The notes: generated by a model not told the origin, from the sequence alone. A stretch of DNA of 64,000 nucleotides from Bryobacterales bacterium (GCA_003167495.1 PMSX01000082.1:1-64000); one strand, 5' to 3'; positions 36,036-45,256 are shown, counted from the stretch's first letter. Program-made: numbers and translations.

Positions 36036-37295
36036 TCAGCCAATGAATACGGGCTTGATATGCCGCTCATACAGATTCTCGGTCACGTTTTTTCCGATCG
36101 TAGGCGCGAACTGGTCCAGGAATGCCAGGTATTTTGGTCCGAGTTTTGCCGCGACTTTGAAGCCGACGTGCAAAAGCTGCCGCAAGTCATTATTGAATTC
36201 CGGGTTCGTCTGCACGTGCCGCAGCGCGTTTTGAAATTGCTCCGAACTCCAGCCGCGGACAATTTCGGGAAGTGGCAGTTTTTTTACGTCGATACTGATC
36301 ACTGCCGCGTAGGGCGCGCACAAGGCGTCGCGTTGTTCGTACGCCTGGGCGTAGACATCTTTGGCCAATTGTAAGCCTTCGCCGCCGGCTTCCGCCAAAC
36401 CGATCAACTCTTCCAACCATGTCGTGCCCGCGGTTTTTAAATGCACCCCGGAGTCGAATTTCTTAAGGGCTTCGCGCATCGGCCTATAGATTGAGAATTT
36501 GTCGCTGCCCGAATGCACGCTGAGTTTCAGGTTCACCGGGAGATTGTATTTCTTCACGGCGTACGCAATGGTTGCGAGATCGTCAGAAAACTCTTCGCTA
36601 AACTTTGCCAGGTCGCCCTGGTAATCTACGCCCTTGTTAAACCTTCCTGTAAACTTGGGCGCGATGGTTTGGATGGGGATGCCTTCATCGGCAATCGCTA
36701 CCAGGATGATGAGCAATTCCGCCGGAGTTTGCGGGCTGTCGGTTTCATCCATGGAGACTTCGGGAATGAACCCTCCCTTCCCCTTGCGCTCTTCAATCTT
36801 GCGATAAATCCGCCCGGCCTCCGTGACAGCGGCCAGATATTTGGCCGCGGTTCGTTCCACAAACGCAGCGTCAATTCGTGGTGCGTTCGCAATGCCGGGA
36901 ATTTGCAACTCACCCACCAATTCCGCGTGGCGCTTTGCAAGGGCGGCGATAGCCTCTTGATCGGCCGGTTTGCCGATCCAATCCGCGACATCAATCGTGT
37001 AGAAATCGCTAGCTTCGAGAAATCGGTCTACCGTTTCGAAGTTGATGTGATCGGCATCTACGTGATAGGGCTGCGTCCAACCGGCTTCACGCACGGCGCG
37101 GTCGGCCGCAACCCTTACGCTGCCAGGTTCTGAGCCGATGATGTTGTGCTCGCGATTCGATTTATTCCAGACGGGCACCACGGTCACAGCGTTGTTAGCG
37201 GCCATGATGCACGCTTGCAATTGTGCCCTTGCTTGATGAGCAAACCGGTCGCCTACGCCGATTGAATTCTTGCTGAGTATCAATGAGTTAGCCAT
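36036..37295 (-). CDS. uxaE: tagaturonate epimerase (UxaE family)
   Basis: A 419-residue protein of the UxaE family. Diagnostic segments: HVDADHINFETVDRF near residue 77, VSMDETDSPQTPAELL near 185, FTGRFNKGVDYQGDLAKF near 218, KLSVHSGSDKFSIYRP near 265, HLKTAGTTWLEE near 292 and a late RQLLHVGFK. The characterised Thermotoga enzyme converts D-tagaturonate to D-fructuronate, letting galacturonate enter the glucuronate branch. It lies between the LysR gene and lutA on the same strand. Assignment rests on motif recall without a search. Confidence 0.85.
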   Translation of the reverse strand: MANSLILSKNSIGVGDRFAHQARAQLQACIMAANNAVTVVPVWNKSNREHNIIGSEPGSVRVAADRAVREAGWTQPYHVDADHINFETVDRFLEASDFYTIDVADWIGKPADQEAIAALAKRHAELVGELQIPGIANAPRIDAAFVERTAAKYLAAVTEAGRIYRKIEERKGKGGFIPEVSMDETDSPQTPAELLIILVAIADEGIPIQTIAPKFTGRFNKGVDYQGDLAKFSEEFSDDLATIAYAVKKYNLPVNLKLSVHSGSDKFSIYRPMREALKKFDSGVHLKTAGTTWLEELIGLAEAGGEGLQLAKDVYAQAYEQRDALCAPYAAVISIDVKKLPLPEIVRGWSSEQFQNALRHVQTNPEFNNDLRQLLHVGFKVAAKLGPKYLAFLDQFAPTIGKNVTENLYERHIKPVFIG

Positions 37296-37326
37296 GTTTA
37301 AACTTTTCGTTTCCTACCCTTGTCAA

Positions 37327-38214
37327 TTAGGCGCGGATTTGCGCCTCTAAGAAACCAGCGATGGAGCGAGTCAACGCCCGCGGGTATTCCGTCTTCGCCA
37401 TTGCCAGCGCTTGTGTGCGGGCCAAGCGCTTTCCCGCCAGGCGAAAGGTCTCAAAAAAACGAGGCGTATTGCGCAGCGCGAACTCGGGCAGCATTGAATA
37501 GCCGAAACCCGATTCCACTAGACGCTTGATCGCCTCCGTATCGTCCGCTTCCATCACTACTTCCGGCGAAGCGTTCAGACTTTTGAAGAACCCGTCGATC
37601 ATCGTGCGCATATTGCTGCGCTTGGGATACAGCAAAAACTGCGCCGCCGCCACTTCCTCCGCCGAGATCGAGCCTATCCGTAACGACGATTGACTACGTG
37701 GCGATGGCTTCAGAATCAACAATTCTTCTTCAAACAGCGGAATGAGCGTGAGCTGTTCCTCCGGGTACGGCAGCGAAATCAAGCCCAAGTCAAAACTGCG
37801 GTCGAGCAACCCAGCCACAATCTCTTCCGTTGGCAAAACCGTGACTTCCACGTGAGTGTTCGGATACTGTTTTCGCAGCGCTCGCAGCGGTTTGCCCAGC
37901 CGGTTAATCAGGGTTGACGCGCCGGTGGCGAATTGAAACGGCTGGTTATCGGTAGCTGGATCGTTGGCAAATTCCTGCCGAATTTCGCGCATCTGACGAA
38001 TCAAAGAACGGGCGTGTGCCACCAGACGAAGCCCCGCCGGGGTTGGCACCAGCTGCCGGCCTTGTCTGACAAAAAGCTCGGTATTCAATTGGGCTGCGAG
38101 ATGCTGAAGCTGCAAACTGATGGCGCCCGGCGAGATATGCATTCTCTCCGCCGCCTTAGTCACACTCGACAAATCAACCACTGCGACTAACAATTCAAGT
38201 TGCCGGATATCCAT
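37327..38214 (-). CDS. LysR family transcriptional regulator
   Basis: A 295-residue regulator. Residues 2-60 are the winged helix-turn-helix (MDIRQLELLVAVVDLSSVTK, then AAERMHISPGAISLQLQHL), followed by a linker and a periplasmic-binding-fold effector domain (FATGASTLINRLGKPLRALR onward). It follows the GH28 gene by three bases and precedes uxaE by 31, so it is probably the local regulator of pectin catabolism; its effector might be a uronate or rhamnose intermediate, which is inferred from position only. Confidence 0.92.
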   Translation of the reverse strand: MDIRQLELLVAVVDLSSVTKAAERMHISPGAISLQLQHLAAQLNTELFVRQGRQLVPTPAGLRLVAHARSLIRQMREIRQEFANDPATDNQPFQFATGASTLINRLGKPLRALRKQYPNTHVEVTVLPTEEIVAGLLDRSFDLGLISLPYPEEQLTLIPLFEEELLILKPSPRSQSSLRIGSISAEEVAAAQFLLYPKRSNMRTMIDGFFKSLNASPEVVMEADDTEAIKRLVESGFGYSMLPEFALRNTPRFFETFRLAGKRLARTQALAMAKTEYPRALTRSIAGFLEAQIRA

Positions 38215-38217
38215 ACA

Positions 38218-39606
38218 TCAGTGTTGCTCTTCGAGTACCTTCCCATTCACTGTAACGTTGCGCAAGATTACACCTTCCGCATTTTCAAAATATGTTCCCT
38301 CCGCCGAGTTCTGAAACGTGCAGTTTGAGACGGTCACGCCTCGAACGCGCGAATTCTTGTAGCCGCGCACAAAAATGGCGTGCTTGCACTTCTGGCAACT
38401 CACATTTGCCACCTCAATGCCCCGAACCGACGGCAAGAACGGACCTCCTTCGCCTTCCTGGTAAAAGTAATCCACTTCGATCACAGTCTCTTTGACTTCG
38501 CCGACCGTTACGTTACGAAAACCAATGTCCTCAATGACACCGCCGCGGTAGGAATTCGTTTTGATGCGCAAAGCTCGCTCCAGGTTCGGACTGCTCATCT
38601 GGCTATTCTGGATCAACACATTGCGAATGCCGCCCGATACTTCGCTACCAATCGAAACTCCGCCATGCCCGTCTTTCATCACACAATCGCGAATCAATAC
38701 ATTCTGGCAAGGCACGTTCACCCGGCGGCCGTCTCTGTTTCTTCCGGACTTTACGGCAATACAATCGTCGCCGGTACTGAACGTACACCCGGTAATTAAC
38801 ACGCCGTCGCAGCTCTCCGGGTCGCAGCCATCGTTGTTGGGTCCATGGGTATCGATATCAATTTCACGCACGGTCACGTTGCGGCAGAGTACTGGATTGA
38901 TTTCCCACATTGGCGAATTGATCATCCGGAACCCCTCGAACAGCACGTTCGCGCAGCGGTAAGGCTGAATGAAATTGGGACGCAACAGGCGCCCATCAGC
39001 GAAGACGCGCTGCACCACCGATATGTCTTTGTCTCCCATAGCAGTTAGGGTATTCCGATCGTTTTCCTGAGTCGGCGTACCTTTCTTCCAGCCCAGCAGC
39101 TCTTTGCCGGCCCAATTCCACCAATGATCTGGCCCAGCTTGTCCGTCGAGAACACCGTTCCCCGTAACCGCAATATTCGTTTTTTCGAACGCATAGATAA
39201 ACGGCGAATAATTCATGCATTCGGTGCCTTCAAAGCGCGTGAAGACCGCCGGCAGATATTCTTTCGGGTCTCTGCTAAACGCGAGTGTCGCACCTTCTTC
39301 CAGATGCAAATCCACATTGCTTTCCAAATGGACTGCGCCCGTGAGAAACCTTCCTTTCGGCACGATCACCGAGCCGCCTCCGGCTTGGCTGCAGGCCCGA
39401 ATCGCATCGGCAAGCGCCCGGCTGCAAAGTTTTTCGCCATCGTTGACCGCGCCGTACTTCGTAATTGCGAAATCACGGCGAGGGAAGACGTGCGGCTGAA
39501 TCCGCTGCATGATCGCTGCCGCGTCAAGCCATGACTCGGCCGTTAGCCCGCCTTTGCTTGTCATGAGCACTGCGACGCTGCGGTCCAACCATTCACGGCG
39601 AGTCAT
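38218..39606 (-). CDS. glycoside hydrolase family 28 (polygalacturonase-like)
   Basis: A 462-residue parallel beta-helix enzyme. All GH28 catalytic motifs are visible: NNDGCDPESCDG near residue 258 (NxD), STGDDCIAVKSG near 280 (DD), DGHGGVSIGSE near 313 (GHG) and RALRIKTN near 343 (RxK). The N-terminus (TRREWLDRSVAVLMTS) suggests a Tat-type signal. GH28 enzymes hydrolyse polygalacturonan or rhamnogalacturonan; exo versus endo cannot be told. The LysR gene follows at three bases. The uronate isomerase gene is divergent across 126 bases, a likely shared control region. Confidence 0.92.
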   Translation of the reverse strand: MTRREWLDRSVAVLMTSKGGLTAESWLDAAAIMQRIQPHVFPRRDFAITKYGAVNDGEKLCSRALADAIRACSQAGGGSVIVPKGRFLTGAVHLESNVDLHLEEGATLAFSRDPKEYLPAVFTRFEGTECMNYSPFIYAFEKTNIAVTGNGVLDGQAGPDHWWNWAGKELLGWKKGTPTQENDRNTLTAMGDKDISVVQRVFADGRLLRPNFIQPYRCANVLFEGFRMINSPMWEINPVLCRNVTVREIDIDTHGPNNDGCDPESCDGVLITGCTFSTGDDCIAVKSGRNRDGRRVNVPCQNVLIRDCVMKDGHGGVSIGSEVSGGIRNVLIQNSQMSSPNLERALRIKTNSYRGGVIEDIGFRNVTVGEVKETVIEVDYFYQEGEGGPFLPSVRGIEVANVSCQKCKHAIFVRGYKNSRVRGVTVSNCTFQNSAEGTYFENAEGVILRNVTVNGKVLEEQH

Positions 39607-39732
39607 TTCTCTTACACTATATGTGCGGAAGACGAGCCATTGATGAACCGTTTAGTTCAAGAGAACACTTCGTTTACTTTTTGTGTTTGATCTTGATCGC
39701 GCACCGCAATAATATTATCGTTTGGCAAAGCA
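39607..39732. promoter_or_regulatory. divergent control region between the GH28 gene and the uronate isomerase gene
   Basis: 126 bases that must hold the promoters of two divergently transcribed pectin genes. An AT-rich AATAATATTAT (39708-39718) could serve as a -10 region for the isomerase, and CACTATATGTG (39613-39623, imperfect dyad) is a possible regulator site. I cannot define the LysR box with confidence. Confidence 0.35.
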
Positions 39733-40995
39733 ATGAATCAAATCGTCGAAGACAAACTTTCCAAGCAGAACCTCGTTTCCGTTGTGGAAGAGGAACTGAA
39801 CGCTACCCAGATCATCGATATCCACACACACCTCTATAAGCCGTCGCTCGGCGCGGTAGGACTGTGGGGCATCGACGAGCTGGTTACGTATCATTATCTG
39901 GAAGCCGAATTGTTCCGTTCCGATGACATAGCGCCTGAAAAATATTGGGCTCTCTCAAAACGCGAACAGGCGGACCTGATCTGGCGCACGCTGTTCGTGG
40001 AAAACCCTCCTATTTCCGAAGCTACGCGCGGCGTTGTTGCGGTGCTGCAGGCGCTTGACCTGCCTACCGAGGGCCGCGATCTGAGTGAAGCTCGCAAGTT
40101 TTACGCGGGCCAAACTCTGGAGGCGCACATCGGCAAAGTGTTCCGTCTGGCCGGCATCAGCGAAGCGGTAATGACCAACGATCCGCTGGACCCGGCGGAA
40201 GCGCCGCTTTGGAAAGATTCGCCTCCGCACAATTTGTTCCACGCGGTGTTGCGGTTGGACCGAGTGCTTGAGAAATGGCCGGAACACTGGCAGAAACTGC
40301 AAGCGGAAGGCTATCGAGTGGAGCAGAATCCCACGCCAGCCACCATCGCGGAAGTGCGGCGATTCCTGGCTGATTGGTGCAAGGTGATGGAGCCGGTCTA
40401 TATGGCGGTTTCGCTCTCTGACGATTTCGCGTTTCCCGAAAATTCGATTCGGGCACAATTGTTGCGCGATGCGGTGCTGCCTGCCTGCCGCGAATTCAAC
40501 ATTCCGCTTTCGCTAATGATCGGGGTGCGGAGGCAAGTGAATCCGGCGATCCGTTTGGCCGGTGACGGCTCGGGCAAAGCCGATCTGCGTGCGGTAGAAA
40601 ATTTGTGCCGCGAGTTTCCGCAGAATCGGTTCTTGGCCAGCCTCCTCAGCCGCGAGAATCAGCATGAACTTTGCGTCTACTCCCGCAAGTTCGCCAATCT
40701 GATGCCGTTTGGTTGTTGGTGGTTTCTCAATAACCCGTCGATTGTGGAAGAGATTACGCGAGAACGGATTGAGATGCTGGGCATGAGTTTCATTCCCCAG
40801 CATTCAGACGCGCGCGTTTTGGAGCAAGTGATTTACAAGTGGCGCAATACGCGCAGAACCATGGCGCCGATTTTGGCCAACAGCTACGCTCTGCTGACAG
40901 AAGATGGACGCCCAGTGACGCGCGAACACATCCGGCACGATCTCGACCGCCTGTTCCGCAAGAATTTTCAGAAGTTTTGCGGCGTTGCGAACTAG
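39733..40995 (+). CDS. uxaC: uronate isomerase-like amidohydrolase (UxaC family)
   Basis: A 420-residue metal-dependent TIM barrel. The IIDIHTHLYKP motif (HxH, residues 27-37) and the IDELVTYHYLEAELFR helix match UxaC/glucuronate isomerase, as do LIWRTLFVENPPISEATRG, the arginine in MIGVRRQ near residue 260 and the late FGCWWFLNNPSIVEEITRER. The reaction is D-galacturonate to D-tagaturonate or D-glucuronate to D-fructuronate; the product would feed UxaE. The sequence is shorter than E. coli UxaC (470), so it may belong to a diverged subgroup. Its stop overlaps the convergent neighbour by four bases. Confidence 0.85.
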   Translation: MNQIVEDKLSKQNLVSVVEEELNATQIIDIHTHLYKPSLGAVGLWGIDELVTYHYLEAELFRSDDIAPEKYWALSKREQADLIWRTLFVENPPISEATRGVVAVLQALDLPTEGRDLSEARKFYAGQTLEAHIGKVFRLAGISEAVMTNDPLDPAEAPLWKDSPPHNLFHAVLRLDRVLEKWPEHWQKLQAEGYRVEQNPTPATIAEVRRFLADWCKVMEPVYMAVSLSDDFAFPENSIRAQLLRDAVLPACREFNIPLSLMIGVRRQVNPAIRLAGDGSGKADLRAVENLCREFPQNRFLASLLSRENQHELCVYSRKFANLMPFGCWWFLNNPSIVEEITRERIEMLGMSFIPQHSDARVLEQVIYKWRNTRRTMAPILANSYALLTEDGRPVTREHIRHDLDRLFRKNFQKFCGVAN

Positions 40996-41720
40996 CCGAA
41001 ATACTTTCGGATCGTCTTGATATCTGCCGGCAGAAGCTTTCCTCGGCGGCGCGTCTCACTGCGATGACCGCGGCGGTCTTCTTTGGCGAAGCATTTTTCT
41101 TTGGCCTTGGATCCGAACGTTTGAGTCTCTTTCCCACTCTTACTAACGATCTGGTAGCCGCCCTTTAGAATCTGGAAGGGTTTGGCCACCAGGTTCATAT
41201 GATCGAACCGCACAGATTTCGGTTTACGGAAGGTCTCGAAATAAGCAGGATAGACGAAATCGCTCATCGCGATCTGATTCACAAGAAAGTGGCTTTCCTC
41301 CACGGGGTCGGCGCTCTCGTACGCGTATGTTGCCTTTGGATCCGGACCATTCGCATAGAGGTTGATCGCCGGATCGACCAGCATTTCTGCCAACTCGTGG
41401 GAAGCCGAAACGCTGACCAATACGTTGTCTTTCAGAGTGGATTTGACGAATACTTTCGCTACCGGCAGGCTGTCCGGTGTTAGGTCGTGAAACGCCAGCG
41501 CGCCCTTCTGGTCGCTGTCGTCGAGGAACACCATCGCCCAAGCGCCACTCCGGAAATCTTTCGTTTTGACCAGCTTCGCTGGCGTGCCCCAGACCGGTGC
41601 AACACAAGTGTCAACATATTTCTGCATTGCCGCGATGAGCTTGTCAAAGTCAACTCCGAGCGCCACCGTGGCATGGTTGAAACAGGCGATGGTGGGAACG
41701 GTCCCCTGATTGAATGCCAT
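40992..41720 (-). CDS. uncharacterised protein with zincin-like HELAE motif
   Basis: A 242-residue protein without a signal peptide. The middle has VSVSASHELAEMLVDPAI (about residue 105) and an acidic ESADPVEESHFLVNQIAMSD, then VYPAYFETF. The HELAE...DP and ADPVEE blocks resemble metal-binding sites of metalloprotease-like proteins, but this is only a visual match. The last 45 residues are lysine/arginine-rich and look like an added basic tail. A strong GGAGG precedes the ATG. It is the last gene of the minus-strand run and overlaps the uronate isomerase end by four bases. Confidence 0.65.
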   Translation of the reverse strand: MAFNQGTVPTIACFNHATVALGVDFDKLIAAMQKYVDTCVAPVWGTPAKLVKTKDFRSGAWAMVFLDDSDQKGALAFHDLTPDSLPVAKVFVKSTLKDNVLVSVSASHELAEMLVDPAINLYANGPDPKATYAYESADPVEESHFLVNQIAMSDFVYPAYFETFRKPKSVRFDHMNLVAKPFQILKGGYQIVSKSGKETQTFGSKAKEKCFAKEDRRGHRSETRRRGKLLPADIKTIRKYFG

Positions 41721-41740
41721 ACGAGCCTCCGACCGAACGT

Positions 41741-43057
41741 TTAAGTGTACTGCAACATTGCCATAAAACCGAAATCCATGTGCATCTGATTATGGCAATG
41801 GAACAGCGTGGGCCCTGGGTTGTTGGCGATCAGTTGCACGTGTACCTGGGAGTTAGCGCCAACCATCACGACATCCTTTCTGACGCCGCGAGTGTTGACG
41901 CCAGCGACGTTGACCAGCTCAAATGTGTGGCGATGCAGGTGCACCGGATGTGCCTCCGCGCTCTGGTTATCAAAGATGAGACGGTAGACTCCGCCCGCAG
42001 TAATTGGAATTGGATCGGTGTGCGGGAATTGTTTTCCGTTTATGGTCCATTTATCCTGCCAATGGGAGCTAACGAACTTCTGGCGAAAGACAAGCGGAAT
42101 ACGAGTGGCTGTTTCCGAGCCGGCATCTCCCGGCAATCCAAAGGCGGCGTAGTTCCAAGGTGTGTGGCTCGGCGTGCGCCATATCGGCGGGCCCGTCTTC
42201 CCGGCGTATTCGACGATGATGCCCATGCCGGCATCGCGGTCATGGTCGTCGGTGTCGCCCAATATCCAGACACCCGGCGCGTTCATGGTGACTTGGGCGT
42301 CGACACGTTCCGCCGGCCCCAGTTCGAGGATGTCCACTTCTTGCGGCGCTGCTACTGGGTTGCCGTCGAGCGCGAGGACTCGAAAACGGTGGCCTGGTAA
42401 AGCGATGCGCCGTAGCCTTGTAGCGCTGGCATTCAGGACGCGCAGCATGATGCGCTGTCCCTCCTTCACGCGAAGCGGATCAGCAAAACCGAGCGCACGG
42501 TCATTGATGGAGAATCTCTGGTAGGCGACATCGAGTGAGTCGCTCATTTGGGCTGTCCAGTAGGGTTCCCATTCTTTCAATGCGAGGAAAAATTCGGCAT
42601 CGTAGTCGCCTGGCTCGTTGCGAGGTTCTATATAGAAGAAGCCGAATTGGCCTGTATAGAGAGCGCGATTCAGGTTTCGTCCGGCGGCGACATGAGTGTG
42701 ATACCAACGTGTGCCGCTGGGAGTAGCCGTAAAGGTGTAGCGCAGGGAACTATGCCGCGGTATCGACGGCGAGCCCTCTTCAGTAGAGCCGTCGACATTC
42801 GAAGGGATGTGGAGGCCGTGCCAGTGAACAATTTCGTCGGTGTCTGTGTCGTTCAAAACGTCGATTGAGACGGTTTTGCCTTCGGGCACTCTCAGGATTG
42901 GCCCTGGGGATTTACCGTTGTAACCGATCGTCTTGATCTGGTGTTTGGGCGTGAGTTCGAGAGTGACGGGCTGGATGCGTAAAGTAAAATCCGCTGGCGC
43001 TTGAAGGGATCCCATGATTCCGGCGCTGAAGGAGCGTAAGAAGTCTCTGCGATGCAT
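41741..43057 (-). CDS. multicopper oxidase
   Basis: About 438 residues from the ATG at 43057 (MHRRDFLRSFSAGIMGS, a Tat-type signal); the upstream frame is antisense to the HD gene and lacks protein character. All four copper motifs are present: HWHGLH near 76, WYHTHV near 122, HPVHLHRHTF near 368 and HCHNQMHMD near 422, giving type 1, 2 and 3 copper sites. Such enzymes oxidise phenols or metals with reduction of oxygen to water, in the periplasm; lignin-derived phenols or copper tolerance are possible. The gene follows the HD protein at 21 bases. Confidence 0.92.
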   Translation of the reverse strand: MHRRDFLRSFSAGIMGSLQAPADFTLRIQPVTLELTPKHQIKTIGYNGKSPGPILRVPEGKTVSIDVLNDTDTDEIVHWHGLHIPSNVDGSTEEGSPSIPRHSSLRYTFTATPSGTRWYHTHVAAGRNLNRALYTGQFGFFYIEPRNEPGDYDAEFFLALKEWEPYWTAQMSDSLDVAYQRFSINDRALGFADPLRVKEGQRIMLRVLNASATRLRRIALPGHRFRVLALDGNPVAAPQEVDILELGPAERVDAQVTMNAPGVWILGDTDDHDRDAGMGIIVEYAGKTGPPIWRTPSHTPWNYAAFGLPGDAGSETATRIPLVFRQKFVSSHWQDKWTINGKQFPHTDPIPITAGGVYRLIFDNQSAEAHPVHLHRHTFELVNVAGVNTRGVRKDVVMVGANSQVHVQLIANNPGPTLFHCHNQMHMDFGFMAMLQYT

Positions 43058-43077
43058 GGGAGTTCCAAATCTATGAG

Positions 43078-43680
43078 TCAGTACAGAGCCGGGAGGGCTT
43101 CGGCACTGAGGTGGCTCAAAAAGGATTCCAATAATGCGATGCGCGGTTGGGCCAGCGCGCGCGTGGAATCGAGGTGAATTTGTCCAGGGAGATTGGTGAG
43201 GGCTTTTCGCAGGGATGCCGCAGATGACGTGAAATCGGGGAAGCGCGTGTCGCGGCCAATTTTGCAAACCGTGCGGAGGATGCCGATCGCTCCTAGTTGT
43301 TCGAGAATGTCGGCATCGCGCACAATTTCGCCTTCGATTGTTGCCGGACTTTCGGCTGTCTGGTGAGTGCGGATGGCTTCCACAACCGCGGAGCACTTGG
43401 CGGCAGGAAACCCCACGTCACTCAGCAGCTGAGGGGCTTTTGCCGTCGCATATGCAGTGTTATCCCAAGTGGCGAGGGCTTGCGGGTCCTCCGGACGATG
43501 GCCCGTGAACACGCCCAGATCATGCAGCCAGACTGCGGCAAACACCACGTCGTCATCGTAGGTGTGGTTCTTACCAATCTCCCGAGTCAGGGCGTACAGG
43601 CGCGGCTGATGTCCGAACTTCTCAATGGGACGAGCCTGCTCGCGGATGTACTGTTCAATGCGTTGCCGAAAGTCGCTCAT
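43078..43680 (-). CDS. HD domain phosphohydrolase-like protein
   Basis: A 200-residue soluble protein with the HD metal-site order: the first histidine in KFGHQPRLYALTREIG near 23, AVWLHDLG near 48, IRTHQ near 103 and RDADILEQLG near 122. HD proteins hydrolyse nucleotides, phosphate esters or phosphonates; the substrate is unknown. It lies 13 bases after the GH29 stop and 21 before the multicopper oxidase, in a compact minus-strand run, suggesting co-transcription rather than shared function. Confidence 0.85.
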   Translation of the reverse strand: MSDFRQRIEQYIREQARPIEKFGHQPRLYALTREIGKNHTYDDDVVFAAVWLHDLGVFTGHRPEDPQALATWDNTAYATAKAPQLLSDVGFPAAKCSAVVEAIRTHQTAESPATIEGEIVRDADILEQLGAIGILRTVCKIGRDTRFPDFTSSAASLRKALTNLPGQIHLDSTRALAQPRIALLESFLSHLSAEALPALY

Positions 43681-43693
43681 GCTTTCAGGCTAC

Positions 43694-45241
43694 TTAGGCG
43701 CCAGTCACCTTGAAGGCGACGGCGTGTTCACATGGGCTCTTGGGAGGCGTGAGGATTTTGAGTCCCTTTTCGTCTTGGGACCATTCTAGTTTTCCATCGA
43801 AGCCGAGAAGCTCGACGTTTTGAATCTTGGCGACGCGCAGGGGCGTGTTGAGCGCGAGTGGGCGGATCAAGATTTCATAGTCGGGCCAGCCCATAACGAA
43901 GGCGTAGAGAGCGTTGCCTTTGGTGGTGAAACGGATGTCGGCCACCGAGAGGTCTTTTCGCTTCTCCTCGTTGAACGAAGCGCTTTGCGGTTCGCTTTCC
44001 TTCAGCGTGGGACTTTCACCGAAAATCTTCCAGGGTCGCGTGCCGTGAATCGCCTCGGCGTTGACGCCCATCCATTTAGTGATCCCGGCTAGAACGTTCA
44101 GTTCTTCGATGTCGAGATAACCGCTGGCGGGCAGCGGGAAATTGAGCATCAAATTTCCGTTGCGGCTGACGACATCGACCAGCAGATCGACGACTGTCTT
44201 CGGGCTCTTGTACCTGACGCCACGCTTATAATGCCAATCGCCGATACAGGTGTCGGTCTGCCATGGCCGGGGCCAGATGGTATCTACCAAGCCTCGCTCG
44301 ACGTCAAATACGGCAATTCCCTTCTCTGTGTCTTCTTGACGCTTGCTCGTGTAGACGGCTTCAGTTTTGCCGCCATGGCGCTTGGCGTTCTCGTTATATA
44401 AGTGCGCGACTAAGCTCAAGCCGTAGTCTTCGAAAGGCAGCGCGCCATCGACATAGAGTAAGTCTGGCTGATAGTTGTCGACTAAGTCGCGCATGCGCGC
44501 GTACCAGTGCTTTTTCCACCATTCTGGAATACCGCTCTCGTTCCAATCCAGTTTAGTGTGGACCTCGTCTGAATCGACATAGAGGTCGAAATTTTTTGGA
44601 TCCGCTCCGTCGTATGGAATTCCAGCCAGCGGACCGCGGCTATCTGCTCCGTGACTTGTGGAGAACCATTTGAAGGTGATCCAGAGATGATCACTCACGC
44701 CGAATTTCAGCCCTTCGTCAGAGGCTGCTTTGTGCCACATGCCGACGATATCTTTCTTGGGACCCATGTTGGCGGCGTTCCATGAGTTGTGCTTCGAGTT
44801 CCACATGTCGAAGTTATCGTGGTGTACGCCCATGCTCATGAAATACTTCGCGCCTGCTTGGCGGTACATCTTCATTAGCTCGACTGGAGCAAACTTTTCG
44901 GCTTTCCAGCGTGGGATGGTGTCTTTGAAGCCGAATTTGGAAGGGTGGCCGTAGTTTTCGCAATGATACAGATACTGCGAGCTACCCTCCATGTACATGT
45001 TGCGGGCGTACCAATCGCCCGCCTCGACCGCAGATTGCGGACCCCAATGAGCCCAGATGCCAAACTTGGCATCGCGGAACCACTCGGGAATTTCGTAAGC
45101 GCTTAGTGATTGGCGCGTACCTAGGAACGGACCTTTTTCGATCTCCAAGCCCGCGGGGAATTCCGGGCGGGGTCCTTGATAGGCAGCGGTTGGTAAAACG
45201 CTGGCCAGTAATCCCAAAGCTTGCCTACGATTGATTCTCAT
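43694..45241 (-). CDS. alpha-L-fucosidase-like glycoside hydrolase family 29
   Basis: A 515-residue secreted glycosidase. Signal: INRRQALGLLASVLPTAAY. GH29 segments: WFRDAKFGIWAHWGPQS near residue 54, the histidines in MSMGVHHDNFDMW near 135, the nucleophile aspartate in PDLLYVDGALP near 262, VDLLVDVVSRNGNLMLNFPL near 355 and a C-terminal beta-sandwich. The family removes terminal alpha-L-fucose from glycans. RBS AAAGGAG lies seven bases before the ATG. It follows the KduD-like gene by 15 bases. A second, only distantly similar GH29 gene lies two genes upstream. Confidence 0.9.
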   Translation of the reverse strand: MRINRRQALGLLASVLPTAAYQGPRPEFPAGLEIEKGPFLGTRQSLSAYEIPEWFRDAKFGIWAHWGPQSAVEAGDWYARNMYMEGSSQYLYHCENYGHPSKFGFKDTIPRWKAEKFAPVELMKMYRQAGAKYFMSMGVHHDNFDMWNSKHNSWNAANMGPKKDIVGMWHKAASDEGLKFGVSDHLWITFKWFSTSHGADSRGPLAGIPYDGADPKNFDLYVDSDEVHTKLDWNESGIPEWWKKHWYARMRDLVDNYQPDLLYVDGALPFEDYGLSLVAHLYNENAKRHGGKTEAVYTSKRQEDTEKGIAVFDVERGLVDTIWPRPWQTDTCIGDWHYKRGVRYKSPKTVVDLLVDVVSRNGNLMLNFPLPASGYLDIEELNVLAGITKWMGVNAEAIHGTRPWKIFGESPTLKESEPQSASFNEEKRKDLSVADIRFTTKGNALYAFVMGWPDYEILIRPLALNTPLRVAKIQNVELLGFDGKLEWSQDEKGLKILTPPKSPCEHAVAFKVTGA

Positions 45242-45256
45242 TTCATGCTCCTTTGA

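Noticed and set aside
43058-43396. Long N-terminal extension of the multicopper oxidase frame
   Set aside because: Antisense to the HD gene, with shadow-like composition; the Tat signal begins at the ATG at 43057.
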